From positions 372,001-436,000 of the forward strand of contig NZ_JAPFPY010000001.1 of assembly GCF_026240945.1 (NCBI RefSeq): a DNA stretch of 64,000 nucleotides, in the 5' to 3' direction. Position numbers and translations under genes: made by a program. How positions within the stretch are numbered: the first letter of the stretch is position 1; every line of letters begins with the position of its first letter. Origin of the DNA: Mycolicibacterium sp. J2. Lineage in GTDB: Bacteria > Actinomycetota > Actinomycetes > Mycobacteriales > Mycobacteriaceae. Shown piece after piece: positions 54,983 to 64,000 of this stretch. The notes below the pieces were generated by a model that searched no databases, had not been told where the DNA came from, and was given only the letters and a program-made list of their open reading frames with translations.

Positions 54983-55405
54983 ATGACGATCGCATTCCGG
55001 TACGGCAATCCGGCGGTCGAGTGTGACGGTGCCCAGTTGCGCGCGCAGTGCCGCCATCTGGCGACCGTCGCGACACTGACCGGCGTCATCGACGACGCCA
55101 ACTTCGAGCGACTCACCCATCGGGTCCGGCAGTTGGTCCTCACCGAGAAGCCGTTCGTGCTGGACCTCAGCGGCGTCAGCGGACTGTCCGCCCGTGGCGT
55201 GTCCCTGCTGTACGGACTCGACGACGAGTGCGACCTGGCGGGCGTGGAATGGGCCCTGGTGGCCAGCCCGGAGGTGCTCGACATCCTCCGGCTCCTCGAC
55301 GACGCCTTCCCGATCACCGCGTCGGTTCCCGAGGCGCTGCACCACTTTGCCGAGGGCACTCTGGCCCGCCGGCGCCTCCTGCCCCTGCTGCACAAGACCG
55401 CATAA
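54983..55405 (+). CDS. STAS-domain (anti-sigma-antagonist-like) protein
   Basis: 140 residues. The STAS core is FVLDLSGVSGLSARGVSLLYGL, followed by WALVASPEVLDILRLLDDAFPITASVPEAL. Such proteins bind anti-sigma kinases or transporters and are switched by Ser/Thr phosphorylation. The usual D-S-[ST]-G switch is read here as L-S-A-R-G, so the normal phosphorylated residue seems to be Ala. No anti-sigma kinase gene lies nearby. Strong RBS GGAGG after a leader hairpin; a 20-residue ORF follows after 19 bases, then a strong terminator. Confidence 0.82.
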   Translation: MTIAFRYGNPAVECDGAQLRAQCRHLATVATLTGVIDDANFERLTHRVRQLVLTEKPFVLDLSGVSGLSARGVSLLYGLDDECDLAGVEWALVASPEVLDILRLLDDAFPITASVPEALHHFAEGTLARRRLLPLLHKTA

Positions 55406-55424
55406 CAAAGAAAGGCGGACCACC

Positions 55425-55487
55425 ATGTTGATCGACGTTCGCTGGCTGACCGCTCTCGTACGCCGTCACCGCAAGCCGGCTCACTAA
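55425..55487 (+). CDS. 20-residue small ORF after STAS gene
   Basis: MLIDVRWLTALVRRHRKPAH: a short peptide with a hydrophobic first half and a basic second half (RRHRK). AAAGGCGG precedes the ATG by 6 bases, and the TAA is 9 bases before the 21-bp terminator, so it lies inside the STAS transcript. Too short for domain search. It could be a functional micropeptide, a membrane-binding helix, or a translated leader without product function. Confidence 0.5.
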   Translation: MLIDVRWLTALVRRHRKPAH

Positions 55488-55496
55488 CTCCATCGT

Positions 55497-55542
55497 AGAA
55501 GGCCCGGCCGGCGAGTCACCCGACTCGCCGGCCGGGCCTTCT
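55497..55542 (+). terminator. Strong terminator, 21-bp perfect stem
   Basis: Bases 55497-55517 are exactly complementary to 55522-55542 around an ACCC loop; the core arms are GGCCCGGCCGGCGAGTC and GACTCGCCGGCCGGGCC. The sequence after it, GCTGTTCTTGG, is moderately T-rich. Ends the STAS/small-ORF unit. The following 55543-55736 shows no gene. Confidence 0.88.
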
Positions 55543-55736
55543 GCTGTTCTTGGCCGTTGCGGTAGACGATCGCGTGCCGCCCACCTGTGAGCTGCCTGTC
55601 CCGTGTGGATGGGCGTAAAGCCTGCTGAGACAGCTTATTTCGGGAATTCCGACCACGCCTGCGTCCTTGTTCATGCCGTCACTTGGTGCCGGGGTTCACG
55701 CCGTCACCTCATGTCCAGTCCCCTGAAGGAGCGACG

Positions 55737-56048
55737 ATGGCGGATTTGCAGAAGAGAGCGTGTGCCACGGTCGGCGGCGGGGCCGTCCTCCTCGCCATCC
55801 TGATCGAGATCATCGACGGCGGCGCCCAGAGCACCACGGTGGCCGGCGGGTCCGGAGATTCGTCGACCACCGGCACCTATTCATCACCAACCGTGCCGGC
55901 CATGATCGTCAATCCCACCGCGGCCATGAAGTTGGGTTCCACTGCCACCGCGCAGGCGCCGGCGTCGCTACCGGCCACCACGTTCGCCGCGCCGACATTC
56001 AAGGCGACGGCCGCACCGACGTGTGTCAACAACGGACAGTGCCCGTGA
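55737..56048 (+). CDS. Small exported hypothetical protein
   Basis: 103 residues from ATG at 55737 with GAAGGA 6 bases upstream. One N-terminal hydrophobic segment (ATVGGGAVLLAILIEII), likely signal peptide or anchor, then a low-complexity Ala/Thr/Pro region with GGSGDSSTTGTYSSP and a C-terminal cysteine pair (TCVNNGQCP). Shares the GSGD...TYSSP motif and composition with the protein at 10433-10693. Function unknown. Confidence 0.7.
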   Translation: MADLQKRACATVGGGAVLLAILIEIIDGGAQSTTVAGGSGDSSTTGTYSSPTVPAMIVNPTAAMKLGSTATAQAPASLPATTFAAPTFKATAAPTCVNNGQCP

Positions 56049-56076
56049 TACTGGGCCATCTGGAAGAGTCGCGGGT

Positions 56077-56673
56077 GTGGGACGCAAAGGATGGGGCGGC
56101 ACACCGCCGACCGACGATGCCGAAGCGCGCAAGCGGATCATCGACGCCACCCGGGTGCTGATCGACGAGCGGGGTGCCGGCCGCACCGCGCTGGCCGACG
56201 TGGCCGAGGCGCTCGGCATCACCCGCCGGACCATCTATCGCTACTTCACCGGCACCGAGGAACTGTTCACCGCGGTGGCGGAGATGAGTTTGGAGGGCTT
56301 CGTCACCGAGGTCGGCATCCTCACCGCGAACCTCAACGTGACCGATCAACTGGTCGAGGTGGTGGCCTACATCATCGAACGACTCCCCCACGAACCGCTG
56401 CTGGAATTGCTGCTGGACAGCGACCGGACCAGTAGCTTCAGCCGCGGCATGCTCACCCCGGAAGTCATCGCCCGGTGCCGAACCATGTTGCGCCACACCC
56501 ATATCGACTGGGCGGCAATGGGTTATGGCGATGACATGCTCGATGAACTGGTCGAGTTCCTGTTGCGCAACATCCAGTCGATGATCTTCGCCCCGACCGA
56601 TCCGCCGCGCACCGGTGCCGGGCTGCGGGCATACCTGCGGCGCTGGATCGGACCGGCGCTCAAGGTCAGCTGA
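56077..56673 (+). CDS. TetR-family transcriptional regulator
   Basis: 198 residues from GTG at 56077 (MGRKGWGGTPP after initiation), chosen because TGGAAGAG lies 9 bases upstream and the start fits many TetR proteins; a GTG at 56023 would overlap the preceding gene. Helix-turn-helix TALADVAEALGITRRTIYRYFTGTEELF. C-terminal domain includes a helix pair GYGDDMLDELVEFLLRNIQSM. Target unknown; the next gene is DosR-linked and 95 bases away. Confidence 0.87.
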   Translation: MGRKGWGGTPPTDDAEARKRIIDATRVLIDERGAGRTALADVAEALGITRRTIYRYFTGTEELFTAVAEMSLEGFVTEVGILTANLNVTDQLVEVVAYIIERLPHEPLLELLLDSDRTSSFSRGMLTPEVIARCRTMLRHTHIDWAAMGYGDDMLDELVEFLLRNIQSMIFAPTDPPRTGAGLRAYLRRWIGPALKVS

Positions 56674-56715
56674 CCGGCCGGCGGGGCGGGCATCCACGGC
56701 GCTCCTCACATCCGA

Positions 56716-56735
56716 TTAGGGACTTCTGGCCCTGC
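56716..56735. promoter_or_regulatory. DosR box upstream of nitroreductase-devR-devS
   Basis: TTAGGGACTTCTGGCCCTGC matches the DosR consensus TTSGGGACTWWAGTCCCSAA at about 13 of 20 positions, with a near-perfect first half. It ends 33 bases before the nitroreductase ATG, a normal activating position. Suggests autoregulation of devRS in hypoxia or NO. Confidence 0.65.
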
Positions 56736-56768
56736 CCCGCGGACCGGTCCGCAGCGCAGGATCAGTTC

Positions 56769-57743
56769 ATGCCGACGACACTTGTCCCCGTCACGCTCGT
56801 CGAGGATGCGGTGCGCCTCGCCTGCCGCGCCCCCTCCTACCACAACAGCCAGCCGTGGCGCTGGGTGATCCGGTCCGGCACGGTATCGCTGTTCATCGAT
56901 CCCGACCATCTGGTCGCCTCGGATGCCGGCGGCCGGCAAGCCCTGCTCAGTTGCGGGGCTGCCCTCGATCATTTCCGGGTGGCTGTCGCGGCGGCCGGCT
57001 ACGCCACACATGTCACGCTGTACCCCGACGCCGAGGACCGGTATCACGTGGCCGATATCGGTCTGAGCAAGCTGGCAGAGGTCACCGACGACCAGCGCCG
57101 GCGCGCCGATGCCATCCTGCGCAGACGCACCGACCGGCTGCCCTTCGGGGCACCCCCGGACTGGGATTCCTTCGAGCACATGCTGCGCGGCACCGACCAT
57201 TTCGGCTGCGCCGTCGACGTCGTCGACCCCGCCGACCGCCCGGCCCTGGCCGAGGCCTCTGCCCTCACCGACGCGATGCGTCTCTACGACTCCGAGTACC
57301 ACCACGAAATCACTTGGTGGACAACTGCTTACGAGGTAAGCGATGGCATACCACACACTGCGCTGATATCGGCGCAGGAGGCTGATCGCGTCGACGTCGG
57401 CCGGACCTTCCCCGTCACGGACAATCGCGAACGCCGGCGCGATGTGGGCGAGGATCAGGCCCGCCTGCTCGTCATCTCCGCCCTGGACGACAGCCGGGAA
57501 GGCATCCTGGCCGCCGGCGAGGCGCTGTCGGCGGTACTGCTGGATGCCACCATGGCGGGGTTGTCGTCGTGCACGCTGAGCCATCTGACCGAGGTGCCTG
57601 TCAGCCGGGAGATCGTCAGTACGGTCGTCGGCCGCGCTGCGCCGCAGGTGGTGGTGCGGCTCGGGGTCGCCTCTGCGCTGGAGGAGGTGCCGCCGCCGAC
57701 GCCGCGCCGCCCGCTGCGGGACGTGTTGCGGGTCGAAATCTGA
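56769..57743 (+). CDS. Acg-type nitroreductase-like protein
   Basis: 324 residues, Acg/Rv3131 group of nitroreductase-fold proteins often under DosR control. Contains APSYHNSQPWRWVI near the N-terminus, RRTDRLPFGAPP in the middle, and a C-terminal AGLSSCTLSHLTEVP. The family has a lid-like second half and may bind FMN without turnover, acting as a flavin store or redox partner. First gene of an apparent unit with devR (72 bases downstream) and devS. In M. tuberculosis a universal-stress protein (Rv3134c) occupies this place. Confidence 0.88.
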   Translation: MPTTLVPVTLVEDAVRLACRAPSYHNSQPWRWVIRSGTVSLFIDPDHLVASDAGGRQALLSCGAALDHFRVAVAAAGYATHVTLYPDAEDRYHVADIGLSKLAEVTDDQRRRADAILRRRTDRLPFGAPPDWDSFEHMLRGTDHFGCAVDVVDPADRPALAEASALTDAMRLYDSEYHHEITWWTTAYEVSDGIPHTALISAQEADRVDVGRTFPVTDNRERRRDVGEDQARLLVISALDDSREGILAAGEALSAVLLDATMAGLSSCTLSHLTEVPVSREIVSTVVGRAAPQVVVRLGVASALEEVPPPTPRRPLRDVLRVEI

Positions 57744-57815
57744 TCCCGCATCTGCCGCCGCCGCCACGATGCGTCCACAATGATGAGCACAGCCTCTCTC
57801 CCGAAAGGTGCGCCC

Positions 57816-58463
57816 ATGGTCTCCGTCTTCCTCGTCGATGACCATGAGGTGGTGCGTCGCGGGCTGGTCGATCTGCTCGGGTCGGATCCCGATCTCGATG
57901 TGATCGGCGAGGCCGGGTCGGTGTCCGAGGCGCTAGCCCGGATACCGGCGCTGCGCCCCGACGTGGCGGTGCTCGACGTGCGGTTGCCCGACGGGAACGG
58001 CATCGAACTGTGCCGCGACTTGCTGTCACTGCTGCCCGATCTGCGTTGTCTGATGCTGACGTCGTTCACGTCCGACGAGGCGATGCTGGACGCGATCCTG
58101 GCCGGCGCAAGCGGTTACGTGGTGAAAGACATCAAGGGCATGGAGTTGGCCCAGGCGATCAAGGACGTCGGGGCAGGGCGATCCCTGCTCGACAACCGGG
58201 CCGCCGCCGCGCTGATGGCCAAGCTTCGGGGATCCCGCGAACAATCCGACCCGTTGTCCGGCCTCACCGATCAGGAACGGGTCTTACTGGACCTGCTCGG
58301 TGAGGGGTTGACCAACAAGCAGATCGCCGCCCGGATGTTCCTTGCCGAGAAGACCGTGAAGAACTACGTGTCCCGGTTGCTGGCCAAGCTGGGCATGCAG
58401 CGCCGCACCCAGGCCGCCGTCTATGTCTCTCGACTCGATCGTCCGACCCAACGTGGGCAATAG
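57816..58463 (+). CDS. devR: Hypoxia/NO response regulator DevR (DosR)
   Basis: 215 residues from ATG at 57816 with GAAAGG upstream (an ATG at 57780 lacks this). NarL/FixJ response regulator: receiver domain with Asp8, Asp9 and phospho-acceptor Asp54 (VLDVRLPDG), Lys in GYVVKDIKG, and a LuxR-type HTH ([25 protein letters not shown]). Nearly identical to M. tuberculosis DevR over the core. Activates dormancy genes by binding DosR boxes. devS starts 9 bases after it. Confidence 0.96.
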   Translation: MVSVFLVDDHEVVRRGLVDLLGSDPDLDVIGEAGSVSEALARIPALRPDVAVLDVRLPDGNGIELCRDLLSLLPDLRCLMLTSFTSDEAMLDAILAGASGYVVKDIKGMELAQAIKDVGAGRSLLDNRAAAALMAKLRGSREQSDPLSGLTDQERVLLDLLGEGLTNKQIAARMFLAEKTVKNYVSRLLAKLGMQRRTQAAVYVSRLDRPTQRGQ

Positions 58464-60173
<1,710 letters not shown>

Positions 60174-60179
60174 TCGAGC

Positions 60180-60758
60180 TCAGCCGAGCACCGTCGCCAG
60201 CACATCGCGTAACTGTTCCCCGACGGTGTCCAGCGGTTGGTTGGTCCGCTCCGCCCGGCTCATCGCGACCGCCCCCTCCACTGCGGCGACGATCAGGGTG
60301 GCCGTCCCGGTCGCCCGGTGCGGGGACACGCCCTGCGTGCGCAATGCGCCGGCAAGGATCGTCGTCCAGTTCCCGAACGCGAAGACCGCCGCATCGCGCG
60401 GGGCGGAATCACCGTCGGCCAGTTCTTCGACCGCGACCGCGAGCACCGGACAGCCCGCTTGGAAGTCACTGTCCACCAGGATCTCTCGCCACATCGCCAG
60501 GAAGGCCGCCAGGCCTTCGGCCGGACCGGCCGCCATCGCCTCGGTCAGCCTGCGCGCCGTGCGGTCGTCGGCCCACCGGACGGCCTCGGCGGCGAGCTGG
60601 CTCTTGCCGCCCGGAAAATAGTGATAGGTCGATCCGAGTGGCGCGCCGGTGTGCTTGGCCAGCTCACGCACGCTGGTGGCGTTCACCCCGCGCCGCCGGA
60701 TCATCTCGGCCGCACCGGCCACCATCCGGGCCCGGGCGTCGACATCTCCGCCGTTCAT
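60180..60758 (-). CDS. TetR/AcrR-family regulator
   Basis: 192 residues from ATG at 60758 with GGGAGG upstream. Helix-turn-helix ATSVRELAKHTGAPLGSTYHYFPGGKSQL; the C-terminal domain has a conserved Cys in FQAGCPVLAVAVEEL, a pattern seen in YxaF/LmrA-type regulators. Two matching 18-bp palindromes lie immediately upstream, so autoregulation is likely. No obvious target gene is divergent from it. Confidence 0.88.
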   Translation of the reverse strand: MNGGDVDARARMVAGAAEMIRRRGVNATSVRELAKHTGAPLGSTYHYFPGGKSQLAAEAVRWADDRTARRLTEAMAAGPAEGLAAFLAMWREILVDSDFQAGCPVLAVAVEELADGDSAPRDAAVFAFGNWTTILAGALRTQGVSPHRATGTATLIVAAVEGAVAMSRAERTNQPLDTVGEQLRDVLATVLG

Positions 60759-60767
60759 TGCAGCCTC

Positions 60768-60789
60768 CCTTATGACAGATGTCATAAGG
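60768..60789. promoter_or_regulatory. TetR operator, palindrome 1
   Basis: Perfect palindrome with 10-bp arms CCTTATGACA and TGTCATAAGG around GA, 9 bases before the TetR start codon. Its 18-base core TTATGACAGATGTCATAA differs from palindrome 2 only at one symmetric base pair and the centre. Confidence 0.75.
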
Positions 60790-60804
60790 TACCTCGAACT
60801 GTGG

Positions 60805-60822
60805 TTATTACAGTTGTAATAA
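60805..60822. promoter_or_regulatory. TetR operator, palindrome 2
   Basis: TTATTACAGTTGTAATAA, perfect 8-bp arms around GT, directly after the stop of the LysG-like gene. Its centre is 35 bases from that of palindrome 1. The two sites define a shared consensus TTATKACAGNTGTMATAA. Confidence 0.72.
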
Positions 60823-60823
60823 G

Positions 60824-61711
60824 TCAGCTTGGCCGTGTCGCCGCTTTCGTCGCCAGCACCGCGGCGGCGGTCCGCACAGCTTCGGTGACGGTGTCCACGA
60901 CGGGACTGTCCAGCTTCCAGCACTGCCAGTACAGCGGAACATCGAGATGGATCTCGGCGATCCGGACGAAATCCGGGCCCACCAATTGCTCGGGGTACAT
61001 ACCCCAACCCAGTCCCGCTCGAACCGCCGCACCGAACCCCTCAGCGGTCGGTACATAGTGCACCGGGCGGCGCACATCACGCCGAAATGCCTTGCGCAGC
61101 AGATTGTCCTGAAGTGCGTCATCGCGATTCCAGGCTAGTGACGGTGCCTCGGCAGCCGCCTTCGCGGTGAAGCCGTCGGGCAGGTGGCGCCGCAGATAGT
61201 CCGGGGTCGCCACCGGGATGTAGCGCATCACACCGAGGGATTGCACGCGGCAGCCGGAGACCGCGGTCCGCTCGGTGGTGACGGCCCCCATCACCTCACC
61301 GGCGCGCAGCAGCCGGGCCGAATGATCCTGGTCCTCGATCCGGATATCGAAGAGGATGTCCGGCAGCCGGGCGAAGATGCCGGCGAACCACGTGGCCATG
61401 GAGTCCGCGTTCACCGCCACCGCCACCCTGATGGGCTCCTGCGGCCCGTCGCCGGTCTCGGCCAGCGCCTCAGCCTCCAGCAGCGCCATCTGGGCGGCCA
61501 GTCGGAGCAGCGGCGTACCGGCCGGCGTTGCCCGGCAAGGCTTTTCCCGAATGACCAGGACTTGGCCGACCCGCTGCTCCAACGCCTTGATGCGCTGACT
61601 GACCGCCGATGGCGTGATGTGCAGATGCGTTGCGGCGGCATCGAAGCTGCCCCGTTCGATGACGGCCGCGTAGGCGGCCAACTGCTGACCGTCCAGCCTC
61701 ATGCCCGCCAT
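60824..61711 (-). CDS. lysG: LysG/ArgP-family transcriptional regulator
   Basis: 295 residues, LysR-type. N-terminal winged helix LAAYAAVIERGSFDAAATHLHITPSAVSQRIKALEQ and the ArgP-family motif LVIREKPCRATPAG, then an amino-acid-binding domain with GLGWGMYPEQLV. LysG activates a lysine/arginine exporter (lysE) normally divergent from it. Here no lysE is present; the upstream neighbour is an exported hydrolase in the same direction. ATG at 61711 or 61702. Confidence 0.87.
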   Translation of the reverse strand: MAGMRLDGQQLAAYAAVIERGSFDAAATHLHITPSAVSQRIKALEQRVGQVLVIREKPCRATPAGTPLLRLAAQMALLEAEALAETGDGPQEPIRVAVAVNADSMATWFAGIFARLPDILFDIRIEDQDHSARLLRAGEVMGAVTTERTAVSGCRVQSLGVMRYIPVATPDYLRRHLPDGFTAKAAAEAPSLAWNRDDALQDNLLRKAFRRDVRRPVHYVPTAEGFGAAVRAGLGWGMYPEQLVGPDFVRIAEIHLDVPLYWQCWKLDSPVVDTVTEAVRTAAAVLATKAATRPS

Positions 61712-61723
61712 GCTAGTGCACGG

Positions 61724-63373
61724 TCACGACATTAGGGCCAAGAGCCGCAACTGATCCGGCGCCGTATCGAACAGTGCCACCCGGGTGATCAGGCCGAGGA
61801 CGAGTGCGAAGATGCCGTCCAGCGCGGTGGCTTGGATGCGTTCCGCGGAGGCGAACGGCAGCGCCACCGCGGTGGCGACCCCGGACGGGGTGCGAATGTC
61901 CACGCTGCGCCCCGGTGCTGGGTAGTACCCCTCGCGCGTGCCGGCGAACAGGTCGTTGATCCAGCCGGCCGCGATCGTCGGAACGACATGGACGTTCGCA
62001 GGTGTCGAGAAGCCGGCCACCAGATACTCGGCGAACTGGATCAGCTTGTTGCCGCCCAGCAGCGCATCGCTATGACGCCCATCGGTCAGCATCACGCCGT
62101 TGAACTGGCCGGGACGAGCGGACTCCAGTTCGTCACCCACCGCGCCGAACATGTTCCACACGTAGCGCTCCGACGAGATATCAAGCACCGGAACGTAATT
62201 GACGCCGGTGAGCCGCGCCAACGCCTTGGGCACCGTGCCGTTCATATCCACCGAATCCAGGAGCACCACGCCGGCCAGGTCAGCCAACGCTGCGTTGTCG
62301 ATCATGTCGTTGGCCGCCCCCATCACCAGGCTGCCGCCGGCGGAGTGGCCGACCAGGACGAAGCGGGTGGGCAGGGTCACCTCGTGTCCGGCCGCCGCCG
62401 AAGCGCTCGCCGTCAGCGCCGCTCGATCACCGGCGAACAGGTCCGCGACGCCCTGTTGCATGGCCGTGCCACCCAGCCAGGCTCCGTCGACGGCAAGGAA
62501 ATTCGAGGTGATGGTCGGCGCGACGACGACGCTATTGGTGCGCTCGGCCAGCGCGGCCGCCGTGAAGCTGTACATCGATCCCACCGCCGCGAACCCGTGC
62601 TGCAGATAGATCAGCCGGGTCGGCGCCTGGCCATCGGAACCCCTGGGGAAATACCAGTCCGCGGTGACGGTGCGCCCGCCCGCGACGGGGATCCGCAGTG
62701 CCGACGTGCGGACGGTCACGTTGGCGTCGGCGGGCAGTATCGGCGGCCCCGCGAAGAACTGGACGAGCCCCATGATCACGTTGAGGACGGCCGATCCGAT
62801 CGCGTCGACCGGTGTCACCCGGCGCGGGGTCGCGGCCTGGGCGACCACCCGACCTGCCGGGCGGGCGGTGACCACGGCCGCGCTGACCGACGGCGGTTCG
62901 TCCGCGGTCACCGAGGGCTCCCGCGCCGGCGCCGGCACCAATCCCGCGGCTGACACCTTTGGGCGCGCCACACTGTCCGTCGCCTCAGCCTGCGCTGGTG
63001 CGGTTTTCGTGGTCGATAGGCCCGCCGCCGCGCGACGGGTGGTCGGGGTGGCGCTGCGCTGCCGGGTGGCCGAGACCTTCTTCTTGGTGGTGCCAGACTT
63101 CGGGGTCGGGGTGGGCTGTTCCTCGGCCGGTGTCGACGGTTTCTGAACATCCCGCACATCCCGCGGCGACTCGGTGGCGGGTTCGCCCTTCGGCGCCGCC
63201 TCGGGGGCCGCGGACTCCGAAGCATGCGGAGCCTCGGCGGCCGGCTTGGCACTGCCGCCGGCAGACCCCGCATCGGGGTCGGCGGCGGCGGTCGCCGCAC
63301 CCGCCAGCAGCGCGGCGGTCATCGCCGTCATCGCGAACACGGCAGCCAGCCCTGCCGTCACCCGAGCGACCAT
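61724..63373 (-). CDS. Exported alpha/beta hydrolase
   Basis: 549 residues from ATG at 63373 with GGGGG upstream. Signal peptide (MVARVTAGLAAVFAMTAMTAALLAGAATAAA), then about 150 residues of Ala/Pro/Thr-rich linker with a basic patch (TTKKKVSATRQR), then an alpha/beta hydrolase domain: LIYLQHGFAAVG, nucleophile in FVLVGHSAGGSLVMGA. The linker suggests cell-wall attachment or spacing. Probably a lipase or esterase; substrate unknown. Divergent from the TetR gene at 63512. Confidence 0.85.
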   Translation of the reverse strand: MVARVTAGLAAVFAMTAMTAALLAGAATAAADPDAGSAGGSAKPAAEAPHASESAAPEAAPKGEPATESPRDVRDVQKPSTPAEEQPTPTPKSGTTKKKVSATRQRSATPTTRRAAAGLSTTKTAPAQAEATDSVARPKVSAAGLVPAPAREPSVTADEPPSVSAAVVTARPAGRVVAQAATPRRVTPVDAIGSAVLNVIMGLVQFFAGPPILPADANVTVRTSALRIPVAGGRTVTADWYFPRGSDGQAPTRLIYLQHGFAAVGSMYSFTAAALAERTNSVVVAPTITSNFLAVDGAWLGGTAMQQGVADLFAGDRAALTASASAAAGHEVTLPTRFVLVGHSAGGSLVMGAANDMIDNAALADLAGVVLLDSVDMNGTVPKALARLTGVNYVPVLDISSERYVWNMFGAVGDELESARPGQFNGVMLTDGRHSDALLGGNKLIQFAEYLVAGFSTPANVHVVPTIAAGWINDLFAGTREGYYPAPGRSVDIRTPSGVATAVALPFASAERIQATALDGIFALVLGLITRVALFDTAPDQLRLLALMS

Positions 63374-63471
63374 CGGAATCCCCCTGCCCTGGCCGCGCGA
63401 TGCGGCGTAATTAAACAAATTAGATCATTTGATATTTAGCTGTCGAGAGTAATTGACGGATGCGTAGTAGC

Positions 63472-63487
63472 GTCGTGGTGTTACGAC
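63472..63487. promoter_or_regulatory. Possible operator before partial TetR gene
   Basis: GTCGT (63472-63476) and ACGAC (63483-63487) form a short inverted repeat in the 138-bp AT-rich gap between the exported hydrolase and the divergent TetR gene. A second short repeat, CAAAT/ATTTG, lies near 63416-63431. Placement suits a TetR operator, but the arms are short. Confidence 0.3.
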
Positions 63488-63511
63488 ACGGCACGAAGGA
63501 CAGGCACGCGA

Positions 63512-64000
63512 GTGGTCGAGGAGCCGGCACGCCGCCGTCGGGGCCGCCCGGCCGGCGGCGGCGCGGTGGCAGAAGAATTGCGGGAGACTTTCCTCGATAC
63601 GGCGGAGCGACTGTTCGTCACCCGTGGCTACCGGAACACCACCCTCGAAACCATCGCCCGATCGGCCGGCTACTCGCGCGGCAGCGTCTACCGGCACTTC
63701 CCCACCCGGGACAGCCTGGTCGAAGCGCTCATGCGGCGCACCACCCAACGGCACATGGTCGGCATCCTCGACCGGCTGCCCGCTGACGCCGATCCGCTCG
63801 ACATCATGGTCGAGAGCCTGGTGATCGTCGCCACCGAACTCAACCAAGACCCGCTGGTACGGTCGATCTCGGATCAGGCCGACGACCGCATCGTGGCCAA
63901 CATGCTGGCCAACAACGCCGAACTGCACCGAATGGTCGAGGCGTGGATGGCCACCGTCGTCGAATCCGATGCCGGTGGATCATTGCGGCCGGGCCTGCGC
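63512..64000 (+). CDS. TetR-family regulator, cut by window end
   Basis: 163 residues from GTG at 63512 run open to the end of the window. Basic N-terminus (EEPARRRRGRPAGG), helix-turn-helix NTTLETIARSAGYSRGSVYRHFPTRDSLVEAL, then the start of a ligand-binding domain (DPLVRSISDQADDRIVANML). GAAGGA lies about 11 bases before the start. Divergent from the exported hydrolase, a likely target. Confidence 0.85.
   Translation, partial: MVEEPARRRRGRPAGGGAVAEELRETFLDTAERLFVTRGYRNTTLETIARSAGYSRGSVYRHFPTRDSLVEALMRRTTQRHMVGILDRLPADADPLDIMVESLVIVATELNQDPLVRSISDQADDRIVANMLANNAELHRMVEAWMATVVESDAGGSLRPGLR

Overview
The window looks like chromosomal DNA of a fast-growing mycobacterium (Mycolicibacterium type). 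Codon third positions are very GC-rich throughout. There is a complete ESX-3 type VII secretion locus with PE/PPE and EsxG/EsxH, a DevR/DevS dormancy two-component system, a WhiB protein, PrpR and methylcitrate-cycle genes, DUF222/HNH (13E12-type) and DUF2236 proteins, and a FadE6/FadD2-like pair. From memory, several blocks run in the same order as in M. tuberculosis (Rv1129c-Rv1133c, Rv0308-Rv0312, Rv0282-Rv0296c, Rv0269c-Rv0271c). I ran no database search. No rRNA, tRNA, CRISPR array, insertion sequence or prophage is visible. No gene-free stretch exceeds 300 bases; the longest are 54749-54982 and 12654-12865.

Layout. 1-2571: cobalamin riboswitch, B12-independent methionine synthase metE, terminator hairpin. 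2576-7916: leftward operon prpD-prpB-prpC-whiB for propionyl-CoA disposal, with divergent regulator prpR. 7909-18020: cell-envelope and surface block: Tat-type amidase, HNH protein, two small exported proteins, an Hsp70-like membrane protein with a poly-Thr tail, a SnoaL-like protein, a YkuD L,D-transpeptidase-like protein, a PAP2-lipid kinase fusion, a second PAP2 protein, and an NCS1 permease with a zinc-ribbon-like tail. 18036-24336: rightward sulfur block: PH-like protein, Nudix, sulfatase, Stf0 sulfotransferase, cysD, cysNC. 24385-27288: tam methyltransferase, amidohydrolase, alpha/beta hydrolase.

27278-41737: leftward ESX-3 operon eccA3-eccB3-eccC3-PE5-PPE4-esxG-esxH-espG3-eccD3-mycP3-eccE3. 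Most junctions overlap, and two tandem IdeR-like boxes precede eccA3, so iron control is expected. 41932-48540: DUF2236 protein, a VOC protein divergent from a TetR regulator across a perfect palindrome, alpha/beta hydrolase, D-2-hydroxyacid dehydrogenase, and a double-length acyl-CoA dehydrogenase. 48609-54748: SDR, DUF2156 protein, small membrane protein, fatty-acyl-CoA ligase, and a stand-alone LigD-type polymerase.

54749-56048 is the least explained part: an AT-rich intergenic region with a nested inverted repeat, a STAS protein behind a leader hairpin, a 20-residue ORF, a near-perfect terminator, and a small exported protein. 56077-60173: TetR regulator and a DosR-box-preceded unit nitroreductase-devR-devS. 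60180-64000: TetR gene with two matching palindromes upstream, LysG/ArgP-type regulator, exported alpha/beta hydrolase, and a TetR gene cut by the window end.

Regulatory themes are metals (IdeR boxes at ESX-3), hypoxia/NO (DosR boxes), B12 (riboswitch), and propionate (PrpR, possibly WhiB).
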